From Erigeron canadensis (taxonomy: Eukaryota; Streptophyta; Magnoliopsida; Asterales; Asteraceae): 64,000 bases of DNA. Each line of letters opens with the position of its first letter. The stretch's first letter is position 1. Below the pieces are notes generated by a model, which did no database searches, was not told the DNA's origin, and saw nothing but the letters and a program-made list of their open reading frames with translations. The stretch spans positions 28,777,516-28,841,515 of the forward strand of contig NC_057766.1 of NCBI RefSeq assembly GCF_010389155.1, written 5' to 3'. The position numbers and the translations under genes are program-made. Below are positions 1-11,093 of this stretch, in pieces.

Positions 1-345
1 CGTGCATGTTTAGTTTTTGATGTAATCTGTTAATTTATTTTGCTTTGGTGGTATGTTTTGAAGTAATTATTGGTGGTATTATTTTCTGATATTTTTGAAA
101 AAGAAAAATTTATACTCAAAAGGTTGAGATTTCTTGACTTATTAATAAACCGACTCATCTAACTCAATGATATAAACTCTTACTAAAGATTTTTCTTTTT
201 TCTTAAAAAATAAATATTTCATCAACACAAGTGCAATTATAAATGGGGAATTGAATATGAGGATGTTACATATCTAAATTTGGGTTAAAAAAAACTCCCA
301 CATACTAATTTTTAATATATAAAAAAAATAGAGGCTCAACCATTT

Positions 346-530
346 TTTAAAGGGTAATAATCAATTCTTCTAAATTATTAGCCTAAAATCCCTCATAATT
401 AATAGGATTATGACATGTGAAAAATCAGGGGGTGAGATTAGGAAAGAGGATTAGTGGATTCTATGTGTTAACAAGTGGATACATTAAGAGGATTTTTAGG
501 AGAATTGGTTAGAAAGATTTATCATTTTTC
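346..530. repeat. Short MITE-like repeat, copy 1
   Basis: This stretch resembles 36285-36440: both share blocks such as 'TTAATAGGATT', 'TGACATG', 'TTAACAAGTGGATA' and 'GGTTAGAA'. Its two ends are roughly inverted (AATCAATTCTTCT against AGAATTGGTTAGA). No clear target duplication was found, so the superfamily is open. Confidence 0.5.
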
Positions 531-710
531 TTTTTTAAAATATTAAAAATTTAATATATGAAAGATTTATCAAAATTAAATAGTTAACAACCTCATATTC
601 ATTTTTTCATTATTTTATAATCCATTAATCCTCTATGTTCATCATATCATTCATTCTTTCAAATATGTGATTACTGTACTAAAATGTAACAAAATTCACT
701 AGATATTTTT

Positions 711-943
711 AGTGTGGAATAACTAAGGTTGTGTTCATTGTATGTAATCATTTTTAAAGTATGTCTATTGTATGTAAAAAGTCATACGTGACAGCAATAT
801 ATATCTGTCAATTGTTAGTTTTTTAATGGTTGGATAACTTTTTTTTATATATGATAGGCATAATTTAAAGATATGCAATAAACATAACTTTTATTTTTTT
901 ACATTATAGACATTATTTCAAAGTTTGTCACATTTTAAGATAT
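711..943. repeat. Truncated Mutator-type MITE
   Basis: The body matches the palindromic MITE family seen intact at 2113-2403 and 41811-42092, with 'TTGTGTTCATTGTATGTAA' and an inverted counterpart. The left terminal ~35 bases (GGGATTAGTATC part) are missing and the right end reads TTTATCCCT. It is a degraded copy, with no target duplication. Confidence 0.55.
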
Positions 944-1140
944 TTATCCCTCCAAATATTATTATCTAAAGGATTATTGGAAAGATTTTTAGAAAAAACC
1001 TTATTTGAAAAATAACAATTAAATACTACTCAAGTTTCTCCCTCCGACTCAAGTTGCTACATAAAATGAAATTTGATTATTTTAAAGGATTAAATATAAT
1101 ATATGTAATTGTTTATTCACAGATGTCTCGTAATAAGGAA

Positions 1141-1266
1141 GAAGAAGAGACATATTACCACATTACTAGCCGTTGACGTTGATTTAAGAACTTTATTATA
1201 AAAAAAAAAACAGGGCATCCATTTTCAATTAATCACATCTCAAGCTGTTCTTTTCAATTTACTCAG
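1141..1266 (+). promoter_or_regulatory. Promoter and 5'UTR exon of gene 1
   Basis: The same block precedes genes 2 and 3: a GAAGAAGAAGAG purine tract (in 1 and 2), a W-box core TTGAC (1173-1177, GCCGTTGACGTT), an A/T-rich TATTATAAAA stretch near 1194, and a short leader ending ...CAATTTACTCAG before GTATCC (splice donor, 1267). W-boxes are WRKY sites common in immune genes. WRKY control is inference from the motif only. Confidence 0.5.
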
Positions 1267-1362
1267 GTATCCATCCATCATCATAATTCATAAGTTTACA
1301 GTATCTTAATGAAGTATGTATCGAGTATTTGTTAATAGTAACAATGGTATATGACTGTGCAG

Positions 1363-1585
1363 ATGTCGACCGAGGAAATAACAACCCCAGCTCCAGGTAC
1401 TCTACCTCCAGCTCCATCAACGTCACACTTACTCCAGTCAAATGTTAATAAAGTCTTAAAGACCCCCAAAGTTCCATCAGATAATTCGACCCAACTGCCA
1501 CAATCGCAGCAGCAGCAGAAGCAGGATAACAAGAAAGTGGTTCATCAGAATCTACCTTGTCGAGTTTTACTTGAAGGTAGATCCA

Positions 1586-1634
<49 letters not shown>

Positions 1635-4600
1635 TACTTGAAGGAAATTCGATACGTTAGTATTCCTTTTCTAGATTTGGTATGAGCTCCTCCCTTAATG
1701 ATATTAATAAAGAATAGCTTGTGGGGTAATAAGTTGGGAATCAGTGATAGAGTGATTTATCTGGTGGGCTCCACCCTTACTACTGGTATTGATAAAGAAT
1801 AGCTGGTGGGAGTAATAAGTTGGGGATCGGTGATAGAGTGATCTATCTGATGGGCTCTGCCGAGATAAGCTGTATAACTAAGATGTACTATACATTACGA
1901 GTAGTATTTAGTAATAGTAACCAAACATATATCTTAGTTACCACTAAATAAATAGTGTTGAATGGAAAAGAAATGTGTGGCTCAAAATCATTAGTAACTA
2001 AGATGTATGTTAATATTAGTGTTTCACACATTTCGCACTTCAAAACACTTCTATATATGTACACGCACATATATTTAGTCCATAATATAAACACATTTAG
2101 GTTTAGGTTAAAAGGATTAGTTTCCTGGAATGTAACTATCTTTGACCGAATGTCTATAGTAGGAAAAAACTAAAGTTATGTGTATTGTATGTAAGCAACT
2201 TGAAAAAATGTTTATTGTATGTAAGAAAACATATGTGGCAATCATATACAGGTGCCACTTGTCAGATTTTAATTGGTTGAAACGAAATTCTTATATACAA
2301 TAAACATTATTTCAAAGTTGTTTACATATAATACACACAACTTTAGTTATTTCCTACTATAGACATTCGTTCAAAGTTTCTTACATTCGATAAAATTAAT
2401 CCCTAGGTTAAAATAGAAAGGTTGACATATTTATGATTATTTTTTTAGTCAAGAATCGGTTTCAACCATTTGTTTCCTAAAATTGATAGAGTCCACTACT
2501 TTTGCTAAATGAACGAATTTAATCTGTGCGCACACACACTTACATAGACATAAAGATTTAGGCGCCATAACAAACTATTGTCACCGTCGTCGCTATGCGC
2601 AAGTAGCCTGCTAGTATTTGTGTGTGTGTGTATATATGTTCATTTTACTCCTCTTTAGAGTGCCATATCACATTTAGGAGTCTAACATTATCTTATGAAA
2701 GTTACTACAGTACATATTGTCATAATGGATGGGAGGTGATAAACTTACATGAGTTTTTATCATTCCAGGAGAATTGTTACATCATATAGTTGTACTGTTA
2801 TTATAGTTCATATGACGGTTGTCATAATCCAAAATCGGGGTAGGCCCCATAAATTCTTTATACCCCTTGCATACTCTGTAAGTATTATGACATTATAACA
2901 AGATTGATTTCATTATATGATCGGAATCTTTATATTGATTCAGAGTTGAATATGGTAAGCTTAAGTATTCTCCAAGTATGGGCCAATAGAAAATCCAGAT
3001 TTCTGTTTAGAAAGATGGTTTGCCAAATTAAAAAGAAAAAAAAAAAAAACCAGGAAATTTCTTTGGGATCAGTAGGTGATAATTAAAAATCATCCTTCTT
3101 GGTCTTAAGATGAATAAGACACTAACTGTTTTCATTGAAATTACTTAGAAAAATCTAGAGAAGATTACCTCAAGATTGGTGTGCCTTTATATGAAGCATC
3201 GATTAAGTGTGATTGGAAAGCTGCTAAAGCTATTCTTGACAAGCATGAAGAACCGTTAGTAAGGTATTGCATCACTGAAAATGGGGAAACTGCACTTCAT
3301 GTTGCTGCATCTGCAAAAGTTCCCCAAAAGGGAGAAGTTTTTGTGAAAAATCTTGTGGATAGGATGACTGAAGAAGACTTGGCTCTTGAAAATGAAAATT
3401 ACAACACTGCCCTGTATTTGGCTGCTGCTGCTGGAAACCTTGAAACGGTTAAAATTATGGTAAAAAAGAACAGAGACTTGCTAAAGATCCCTGGTGCTCA
3501 AAAACAAATGTTGCCACTGTATGCAGCTGCCTTGTTTGGAAAGTATGATGTGGTCAAGTACCTTTTTAAAGAGTCGAATAACTTGTGCGATGAAGATGGT
3601 TGGAATCATGGGAATCGTGGCTGGCTTGTTGAAAAATGTGTCGAGAATGACATGTTCGGTAGGCATTTTAACATCTAGTTACTGCACTTACAATTTTATT
3701 AGTAAATTTTACAAAAGAAAAAGCACTTGAAAAGTGATTTTAAGATATGTCCATTATCTATTGTAAAAGAAAAGTCTTTATGCAATTCATGTTTCGTGGT
3801 TCATTGTTGAATTTCGTTCCTCTTATATTTTCCCTCACAGAGTGACTGTTTAAATCTTTTTCAGATGTTGCATTACAGATAGTGGAAAAGTATCCAAAAG
3901 TTGGTAGGGGAAGTGTGCTTCAAGTTTTGGCTGGAAAGCCTAAAGCATTTCCTGACACAAAAACTAATATCATTGGGAAAGCCATTAAGCCAGGTGAACA
4001 CCTCTACTTACACATCAATGCACTCGTAAAATCAGTAGTCTAGTGAATGTACCTAGAAGATATTAGTCAAAACATATACAATGTGAAAGTTATATATGAA
4101 GGATCAATGAGAACAAAAAATATAAATTGAAAACTGTTAGAATATGAGCATATAAACATATAACAATTCACGAGTACGCAGCGGAAAAGAAACGTATATG
4201 CAATCAAATTAATTAACAAAGAAAGAATCGAAACGTGTACCTTTGCGCAAAGCTTCCAATAATATTATTAATAATAAGATTATTATTAGTTTAGGATTTA
4301 AAGCAAAACCCCTCTACGATCGCACACTAGACACCCCTATACCGTATGCTAGTACCCCGATCACGAACCAAACAACCCTTTGTTTATCTCCCTTTAATTC
4401 GAAATCCCTTTAAACCAAAACCTATTGTTGCCGTAAACAATGTTGAACCACAATTAATGCTAAGCATTAAGCATTAATTTGTATAAGGGATTTATGAGAA
4501 TTGTTGGATGTAACAAAACCGAATTCCCTTAAAGGTTCGGTCGAATGATACAAAAGAGAAAAGAGAAGAATTTTAATTATGTGAATGAATGAATGAAAAA

Positions 4601-6968
4601 CCTAGGGAATTAGCCCTTGTATTTATAGGGTAATTTTAGGTTATCAATAACTTGGAAACTAAGCAACATCAAGGCTATGGAAAGCCTTGATGAAAAGTGT
4701 CCCATGTCATGGACCTAGGTCCAAGCCCACTTTCCAATTTTCACATTTTAATCCTCCTTTTTAATTAATTAAATATAATTAATCCTTTAATTATGTTTAA
4801 TTAATTATTTCGTGATCAAACTAATTAATATATTACTTTAATATATCAATTGTTATTATCGAGTTACCGTGTCATTTCGTGTGACCCCGTAGGCTTAAAT
4901 TATTCCCGGACATGCAATTTATAATAATATGATCATATGCCAACAAAAACCACAGAAGTTGATTTTTAATTCACATGTGATTGGATTTGTTCAAATTGTC
5001 TCTTATATTAGTTTTCATTTGAACCTCAATCACCTTACATATATCACATTCATATATGAATGCATTCAACCATATGTGAATTAACATGTAACTTTGTCGC
5101 TCTCCGTAGTTTCTGTAACTTTGCTTCATATGTTTTCAATCAAGTTACATGATCCTACTGTAAATTGTACACTGGACATAAAAAAGTTACTGCTCATGCA
5201 TACTTATTAGCTTCTTTTATTTGGTTATTGCGTTCAGTTTTGACATTCATCCGTTCAAAGCTGGGATATTGTGAAAAGGAAAATAAAGCATTACCATTAC
5301 TAAGATTCGTATGGAATGACATTGTAAAGCTGCCCAAGAAGGAAATTGATAGAATACTCAGAGGTCAACCAGATCCAATTAAGCAAGACAACTCGGCTTC
5401 TGGAAGGACTGTTCAAGTTATTCAAATACAAAATCTCATTTCTGAACATCTTGATAAAATGCTTGCTATATCCGAAGACACAATTAAAGGGTTGTCGGGT
5501 TCAACAAAGCAAGATACCAAGCCAGTTTCTGGAAAGGAAATTGATCAAGCTCAGCAACTACAAAAACTCATTTCTGCACAACTTGTGAGCATGCATGTTG
5601 CCACCCAGAAGATAATCAAAGGGACTCCGGATTCAATAGCCCTGGAACTAGAAAAGGTCATTTCCGGATTTTTTGTGAAACTAAATGAGAACACCATGGA
5701 TATAAGCAAAGGAACCCCAGATCCGTTAGCTCTGGAACTGGAAAAGCTCATTTCTATACAGATTGTGGAACTAAATGGGAACATCCAGAAGATTATCAGC
5801 AGAATAAGTGATAAAAAAAATCAAGCTCAAAGAATACAAAGGGCCATATATGACCATGTTATCAACATGGATAAAGAAAGAAAGAAAATAATCAATAAGC
5901 CTGCAAAGGATGCATACTCTAAGCGGGTATTGTTTATTGCTGCAGAAACAGGCAATACCAACTTCTTAGTTGAGCTTATCCGTCTATATCCTGATCTTAT
6001 ATGGAAGGTAAATGATAACAATCAAACTATATTTCACATTGCTGTCAAACATCGTCATGAGGGTATATACAACCTATTGTATGAAATAGGCTCAATGAAA
6101 GATATGATAACTCCTCTCCGAGACCCAAATGATAATAATATGTTGCACTTAGTCGGGACAAGTGATGAGGATCTTGAAGATGCATCAGGAGTTGCATTAC
6201 GGATGCAACGAGAGTTATTATGGTTCGAGGTACATACATTAATTTTCTTTCCAAGCTTTCAAGGCTTTTGTTTTCTTTAATGATTAGCATACAATAAAGT
6301 AGTCTTTTAACTATTATAGTTTGCTTGTGTTATAGGAAGTGAAACAAATGATCCCTCCTTCTTATAGAGAAAGGAAAAATAAAGATGGTCTAAAGCCACA
6401 TGAGTTATTCACAACCAAACACAAAGATCTAGTCACACAGAGTGGGCAGTGGATGAAGGATACTGCTAGTCAGTGTATGGTTGTTGCAGCACTTATTGCA
6501 ACCATAGTCTTTGCTGCAGCATTTACGATTCCAGGTGGATATGACGGGGACAGTGGTCTGCCTATGTTTCAGTCAAAAGCAACCCTTATCGTTTTTGTTG
6601 TCGCAGATGCCATTTCTCTATTCTCCTCTTCAGCTTCAATTCTCATATTCTTAGCTATCCTCACATCTCGTTATGCTGAACGTGATTTCTTGGAATCATT
6701 ACCCAAAAAGCTAATGTTTGGTTTAGCAACTCTTTTCCTATCTATAGCAACCATGACAGTTGTTTTTGCGGTCAGCTTCTTCGTTCTTTACCATAAGGGT
6801 TTGTTATGGATTCCAATCCTAATCAGTGCAATTGCTGTGATTCCAGTCCTCTTATATGTTAAGCTGCAATATTCTTTGTTTATCGATGTAATTCGGGCTT
6901 CTTATGGTTCTAAGTACATCTTTAAGCCCACGAAACATGTTCTGTACTATGAAACCCCCAAAGTGTAA
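1363..6968 (+). CDS. Ankyrin-repeat PGG-domain membrane protein (ACD6/ITN1-like), copy 1
   Basis: Coding exons 1363-1576, 3149-3658, 3865-3993, 5238-6229 and 6336-6968 join in frame to 825 residues. The ATG is the first base after the 5'UTR intron acceptor (GTGCAG|ATG), as in the two paralogues. Residues 1-71 are Ser/Thr/Pro/Gln-rich. Ankyrin repeats span ~80-235 (NGETALHVAA, NTALYLAAAAGNLETVKIMV). A linker of repeated helical units spans ~302-509, a second ankyrin block ~510-612 (RVLFIAAETGNTNFLVELI), then the PGG domain with IPGGYD at ~680-685 and four hydrophobic segments. ACD6-like proteins act at plant membranes in salicylate-linked immunity and cell death. Tissue and partner are unknown here. 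Intron 3 holds a solo LTR and intron 1 a MITE. The gene appears intact. Splice sites are inferred by hand and by paralogue comparison, not by transcripts. Confidence 0.88.
1597..1634. repeat. (CA)n(TA)n microsatellite
   Basis: A run of CA dinucleotides passes into TA dinucleotides inside intron 1 of gene 1. The short reading frame running through it is intron sequence, not an exon extension. Confidence 0.9.
2113..2403. mobile_element. Mutator-type MITE in intron 1 of gene 1
   Basis: A 291-bp palindromic element with inverted ends (AGGATTAGTTTCCTGGAATG / ...AATTAATCCC) is flanked by a perfect 9-bp target duplication TAGGTTAAA (2104-2112 and 2404-2412). The 9-bp duplication points to Mutator-like transposase mobilisation. 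It has no coding capacity. Confidence 0.85.
4135..4945 (-). mobile_element. Solo LTR in intron 3 of gene 1
   Basis: An 811-bp block starts TGTTAGAATATGAGCAT and ends with the near inverse (ATGATCATATGCCAACA). It has TG...CA ends and a perfect 5-bp target duplication AAAAC (4130-4134, 4946-4950). On the minus strand a TATA-like CCTATAAATA lies near 4622-4631, consistent with an LTR promoter reading leftward. The same intron in gene 3 (33863-34343) aligns on both sides and lacks the block. No internal retrotransposon sequence remains. Confidence 0.88.
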
Positions 6969-7590
6969 CCACCGTCTTTCTGGACCGGTTTCTGTTTCAT
7001 ATGTCATATGTAACATTTTTTAACATTACATGTAAACAATTATATATTCCGAATATGAGTATGTTTTCCTAACGTGATTGTTCTTTATGCTACTAAAATG
7101 TAGATTCATTAAACTTTTCTTTTAGCCTGTTTCCCTACCTGTTGTACTCTTTGGCCCAATTGTACTATGAATTGGGGCATACTTGGAGATCTTATATTGC
7201 GTTATAAAAAATAAAGTGATACAGATCTTAATTCAATCAGTACTTGAACACATTGTGATTGTAGGGTAACTATAGGATAGGGTGGTAATCTACCAAACAC
7301 TTTATAATGTCGTACAATACAACGCTGTAAAACACATTTGATAGTGTACATCCAAAAATTGATAGGTATACTGTTCGCTTCCAATAATATAGGTATTAGA
7401 TTCTGAATGAACCTTACATGTGCAACACCCATTTCAAATGATACGATTATCCGAATATGTATGTGTTTTGATTTAGAAATGAGAAGTTATCCAGAGGACT
7501 AAGAACTCCCAATGGTGATGTCATATCATTTTTAAAACTTTTCTAGTGACACATCATTAGCTGCAATAACTTATCACTTCATATATTATA
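6969..7590. other. 3' flank of gene 1, duplicated downstream of gene 2
   Basis: No gene. The sequence matches 28849-29948: shared blocks include CAGTACTTGAACACATTGTG (7238-7257) and the segment around 7491-7580 with AACTCCCAATGGTGATGTCA. Homology with the gene 2 flank stops at ~7580 (CTTCATAT) and resumes at 15012, which defines the large insertion listed next. Confidence 0.8.
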
Positions 7591-7594
7591 CTAG

Positions 7595-8540
7595 ATTATT
7601 AACCCGCATAATACATGCATACGCGTAATACACGCATACACGCGAGGAACACATAAAACTGATATAAACTATATCAATGTGACATCGGGACCCATCATAT
7701 TTCAATAGAAGTGCATGCGTAATACGCGGGGAACCAATTTGAGTTCATAAATATGCACTTGTTTTTAATATGAAACATATTATATGTATTTAATTTATTT
7801 AACTATGATGCTTATACTTTTAATAATAAAATACGATTTCATTTAGCTTCATTTTATACAACAAATTAAACAAAAGGAATGTATTGTTTCATTAGCAATA
7901 CTCCAAAAAGTGAAAAAAAGGTTATTGTTGACTTGAGTTTATATACTTACCAATCTATGACATAAATTAAGTTTAAAATTAAATCAGCTTAGTCTGATGG
8001 TGGTGACGACGAGTAGTGTGAGCTATTATGTAAATCTAATTAATATAATGGTTAGTATAGTTATTTTAAAGGTTGAGGGACTAATGGTGTTTTTGTTTCA
8101 TTTAGAGTGGGGTTGTATCGTATTTATGAGGTATTGTTTTAATGGAGGGCAGTTCTGACATTTTCCCCCTTGTAACTTTCAACAAGGGGTCTATTCTTTT
8201 TAATAAGGAGTATAGATATTACCAATTATTTAAAATATATCCATCAACCATTTACATTAATTACTTTCACATCAATTATCTACAACATTTTATATTTTTA
8301 TAAAATTTTCGTTTTTAATGGCTTATTTTTTGGTATCAAATTTCTTTCACTCATTAATAGTTAAATTAGTATATATATATCTTATAACAGTTGTGCCTCT
8401 TTATTATCCAAGTATTTATTAAGATCAAATATTAAGAAAAGATATTTAACTAAATTTTTTTTTTTTTGAACTAAATTTTATTTTTTAAGATCAAATATTA
8501 TTTATTAAGATCAAATATTATTATTTTTTTTATTGTTCAA
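7595..8540. other. Non-coding part of the insertion
   Basis: AT-rich sequence with short repeated words (ATACACGCATACACGCG near 7630; a twice-occurring AAGATCAAATATTA near 8420-8520). No gene, RNA or intact transposon is recognised. Confidence 0.5.
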
Positions 8541-8715
8541 AAAAAAACCACATTCTATCCCTACTCTTAGTCCTTAAATGACACGTATGCCTGGAAACCA
8601 GGACTTTCGAAAAACCCCTATTAATCCACCCCACAATTATGGGAAGTGGGATTCAAACCCAGGTAGATCCTCTCAAGGTCAAAAACCTTACCAATGGGCT
8701 ACCAACCCCATTGGC
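8541..8715 (-). mobile_element. tRNA-derived SINE
   Basis: On the minus strand there is a pol III box A-like GGTAGCCCATTGGTAAGG (8686-8703) and, ~27 bases on, a box B-like GGGTTTGAATCCC (8648-8660). A body of ~100 bp follows, ending near a T-rich run on the + strand. The A/B spacing fits a SINE, not a functional tRNA, because no cloverleaf closes. Confidence 0.7.
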
Positions 8716-9614
8716 TATTTAACTAAATATTAATCATATCAACAAAAATAGTAATTGTTAAATTTAAGTTCATTTTTAGATGCGATAATGTACAATAATG
8801 AAAGATATATAAGTTGTTACAATATTTTTGAACCACAAGCTTTTAAAAATTATACCAACATAGATAGAAAAAATTTAATTTGATAAATAAGGGTTAATCA
8901 TTTAATGATAAATTATAAACGTTGGAAGGAAAAGATTAACTTAATAAAATCGGAGTGACTCACCATTGATTCAATGAACCATTGTAAAAAAAAATCTTAG
9001 AGAATGCAAGGTTTACTCTCATTAATCGCCGTGCTATTTGACGGATTAATAGAAGGTTTTCCTCCCTCCGTACTTTCCTGTAAACTCGAATGGCATCCTG
9101 CCTGAAGGATGTAGGGGCCGATAAGTGAGACGAATGAGCTCTGAACATTCGAACGTTAAAAAACAAAAATCTCTAATTCGATTATATTAATCGAAATTTT
9201 TTACACCTTGGCATTCAATGTGTGTGTTTGATATGGGCTTTCAAAAGACTTTTAAAATTATAAAACTTCATGCTTTTGAAAAAAAATTTATATTGAGTAT
9301 GTAGTCGTAGTGAATGTAATATTTGAAAAACATATCTCAAACTTTAAAGAAAACTTAAACATTTAATGGTTTTTATACTAAACCTCTCTAGAAAAAAAAG
9401 TTTAGAAAAATGTCTCAATTTAAAAGGAATGTAATTGAAAGAAATTTAGTAATTTAGTAAATTTAGTAAATAAATATATAAAAGGTAAATGAGGTAAGAA
9501 AATAGATCTAAAGGCTAGATTTCAACCTTGCTTTTTATCCAAGGGTTATGGTTTTTTTAAAAATGATTTTAGGTTGTTGTTTTATAATTATTGGAGATTG
9601 GAGATATATATAGG

Positions 9615-9793
9615 ATGAGAATATAAGGTTGTTAGGTACCTAAGCTTAGGTGTGGAATACTCACATGTTGTTTTTTTAATCCATAAAATTCAGGGGGCCC
9701 AAGCATTTATTCATTAATCAAGAAATATTAAAAAATTTGTATGTAAAAGGTTCCACACCTAAGCTTAGGTGTCAGAAAACCTTATATTCACTT

Positions 9794-9795
<2 letters not shown>
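9615..9795. mobile_element. MITE with AAGCTTAGG inverted ends, copy 1
   Basis: The ends GAATATAAGGTTGTTAGG and ...AAAACCTTATATTC are inverted, and each is followed inward by the same palindrome CCTAAGCTTAGG. A second copy lies at 12664-12847. It is non-coding, and the superfamily is not determined. Confidence 0.75.

Positions 9796-9798
<3 letters not shown>

Positions 9799-9848
<50 letters not shown>
9799..9848. repeat. (TA)n microsatellite
   Basis: An uninterrupted TA dinucleotide run of about 25 units. Confidence 0.95.
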
Positions 9849-9850
<2 letters not shown>

Positions 9851-10055
9851 TTTTAGGTAAAATAAAATAAGTATTAAAGTAAAACAAATAAAACGATAAG
9901 TTTCTTTTCACTGAAAATCATCGTGTATCATGAAAATGATCGTGCATCAATTGCTTCGTGTATTTTCGTGCATCAACTTAACCATGATCTAATGGTCAAG
10001 ATTTTGTCCTATTTGTTAACTTTAATACTTGTTTTACAATACTCAACCCCTATAT
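9849..10055. mobile_element. Non-coding inverted-repeat MITE
   Basis: The left end (AAGTATTAAAGTAAAACAAA) and right end (TTTGTTAACTTTAATACTTG) are inverted copies of each other. The interior has repeated CGTGCATCA/CGTGTATC words. It has no coding capacity. Confidence 0.6.
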
Positions 10056-10074
10056 ATATAACCAGTTATATATA

Positions 10075-10590
10075 TATATATATGATAACGATCAAATGAG
10101 AAGCTACCTTAAGTAAAGAAAAGTGAGAAACTTCGTTTTTAATTTTTTTAACTTGTTTTTTTTCAACTTAATTTTTCTTTCTTTCTTTAATTAACTTATT
10201 TCATATAAAAATTTTAAAAATATTTTTTTTTCAAAAGGGCGTAGCCCGTAAGCGGCGAAGCCTCTTAACTTATGGCGGAGCCATAATAACTAAGGGCAAA
10301 GCCCGTTAGGTGAATAACTCCATCATCGATCACCCCCTATGACATATTACTCTCACCAACTACCCCTTATTAAAATCCTTAAGGGCGAAACCCGTACCGT
10401 ACCCTTATATGTATAACTCAGTAACTCGGGTTAGAATTTTTTTTTAATTATTTTTTAAATTTTTTTATGGATTGAATTAATTGAAAAAAGAATGAAAAAA
10501 GTCAAAAAAAAGAAAAAAAAGTAAAAAAAAACGAACCTTCTCTCCCTTCTTTCCTTAAAAACCTTCTCTCTATATATATTAAAAGAGTAG
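10075..10590. repeat. Inverted-repeat element with GGCGAAGCC-type short palindromes
   Basis: The left end (TGAGAAGCTACCTTAAG) and the right end (inverse of AGAGAAGGTTTTTAAGG) are loosely inverted, with A/T-rich interior arms. From 10238 to 10400 there are repeated short palindromic words (GGGCGTAGCCC, GGCGAAGCC, GGCGGAGCC, GGGCAAAGCCC, GGGCGAAACCC). No gene is seen. Confidence 0.45.
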
Positions 10591-10724
10591 TTAACCAAGC
10601 TTTTTAAAGCCCTCTACAAAATTAAACCTATATTAAAACATCGTCATGTAGAATTTTATCTCACGTGGCATCCTTTTATTTTTTTTCATATTATTTATCT
10701 TATTTGTCTAAATAAATAAATATG

Positions 10725-10776
<52 letters not shown>

Positions 10777-11090
10777 AAATTCTTTAAATAAATTTTAAAT
10801 TCGACAAGTCTTTGCATAATATATGCCAAAAACATATGGTTTCATATATATTCTATCACCAACATAATGTTTATCTAAACATTAAATTAATATCAAATTA
10901 ATTAAATATAACACAATAAATTTTAGATCTCCCCTCCCATTTTTTTTTTACTCTTATATTATCTTAAAATTGTTATCGCTTCTTATAGTATAGGTTTGCG
11001 AATTTGTCAATTGTTTGATTTTCTTTCAGTTAGTTTTGTATGAAAAAAAAAAGCCATGAACACGGAAGACTGTGTCAGTTTATATATTTC
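10591..11090. other. AT-rich spacer with TA microsatellite
   Basis: No gene. It includes a (TA)n run at ~10729-10773 and a TCTATATATATTAAAAGAG word near 10570 that resembles the 5' ends of plant Helitrons, without a matching 3' end. Confidence 0.4.
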
Positions 11091-11093
11091 TTA

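Larger units (their letters stand above)
1..1140. other. 5' flank of ankyrin/PGG gene 1
   Basis: No gene is visible. The first ~110 bases resemble 21280-21350 upstream of gene 2 (shared 'GTGGTATGTTTTG' stretch), and 950-1140 resembles 22575-22740, so this is part of the duplicated upstream region. It also holds two MITE-like repeats, listed separately. Confidence 0.6.

Noticed and set aside
2611..2614. CTAG after a GC-rich CGTCGTCGCTATGCGC stretch, resembling a Helitron 3' end
   Set aside because: The same intron position in gene 3 (32764-32810) is homologous on both sides, so it is not a copy-specific insertion border.
8648..8704. tRNA gene suggested by box A and box B motifs (also at 55417 and 29241)
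   Set aside because: No acceptor stem or cloverleaf can be formed, and the repeats extend beyond tRNA length. They fit SINEs.
8960..9166. Minus-strand 68-codon frame
   Set aside because: It lies in a short repeat that shares CTATTAATCC-type words with the SINE bodies. No domain. Possibly a SINE fragment but too diverged to annotate.
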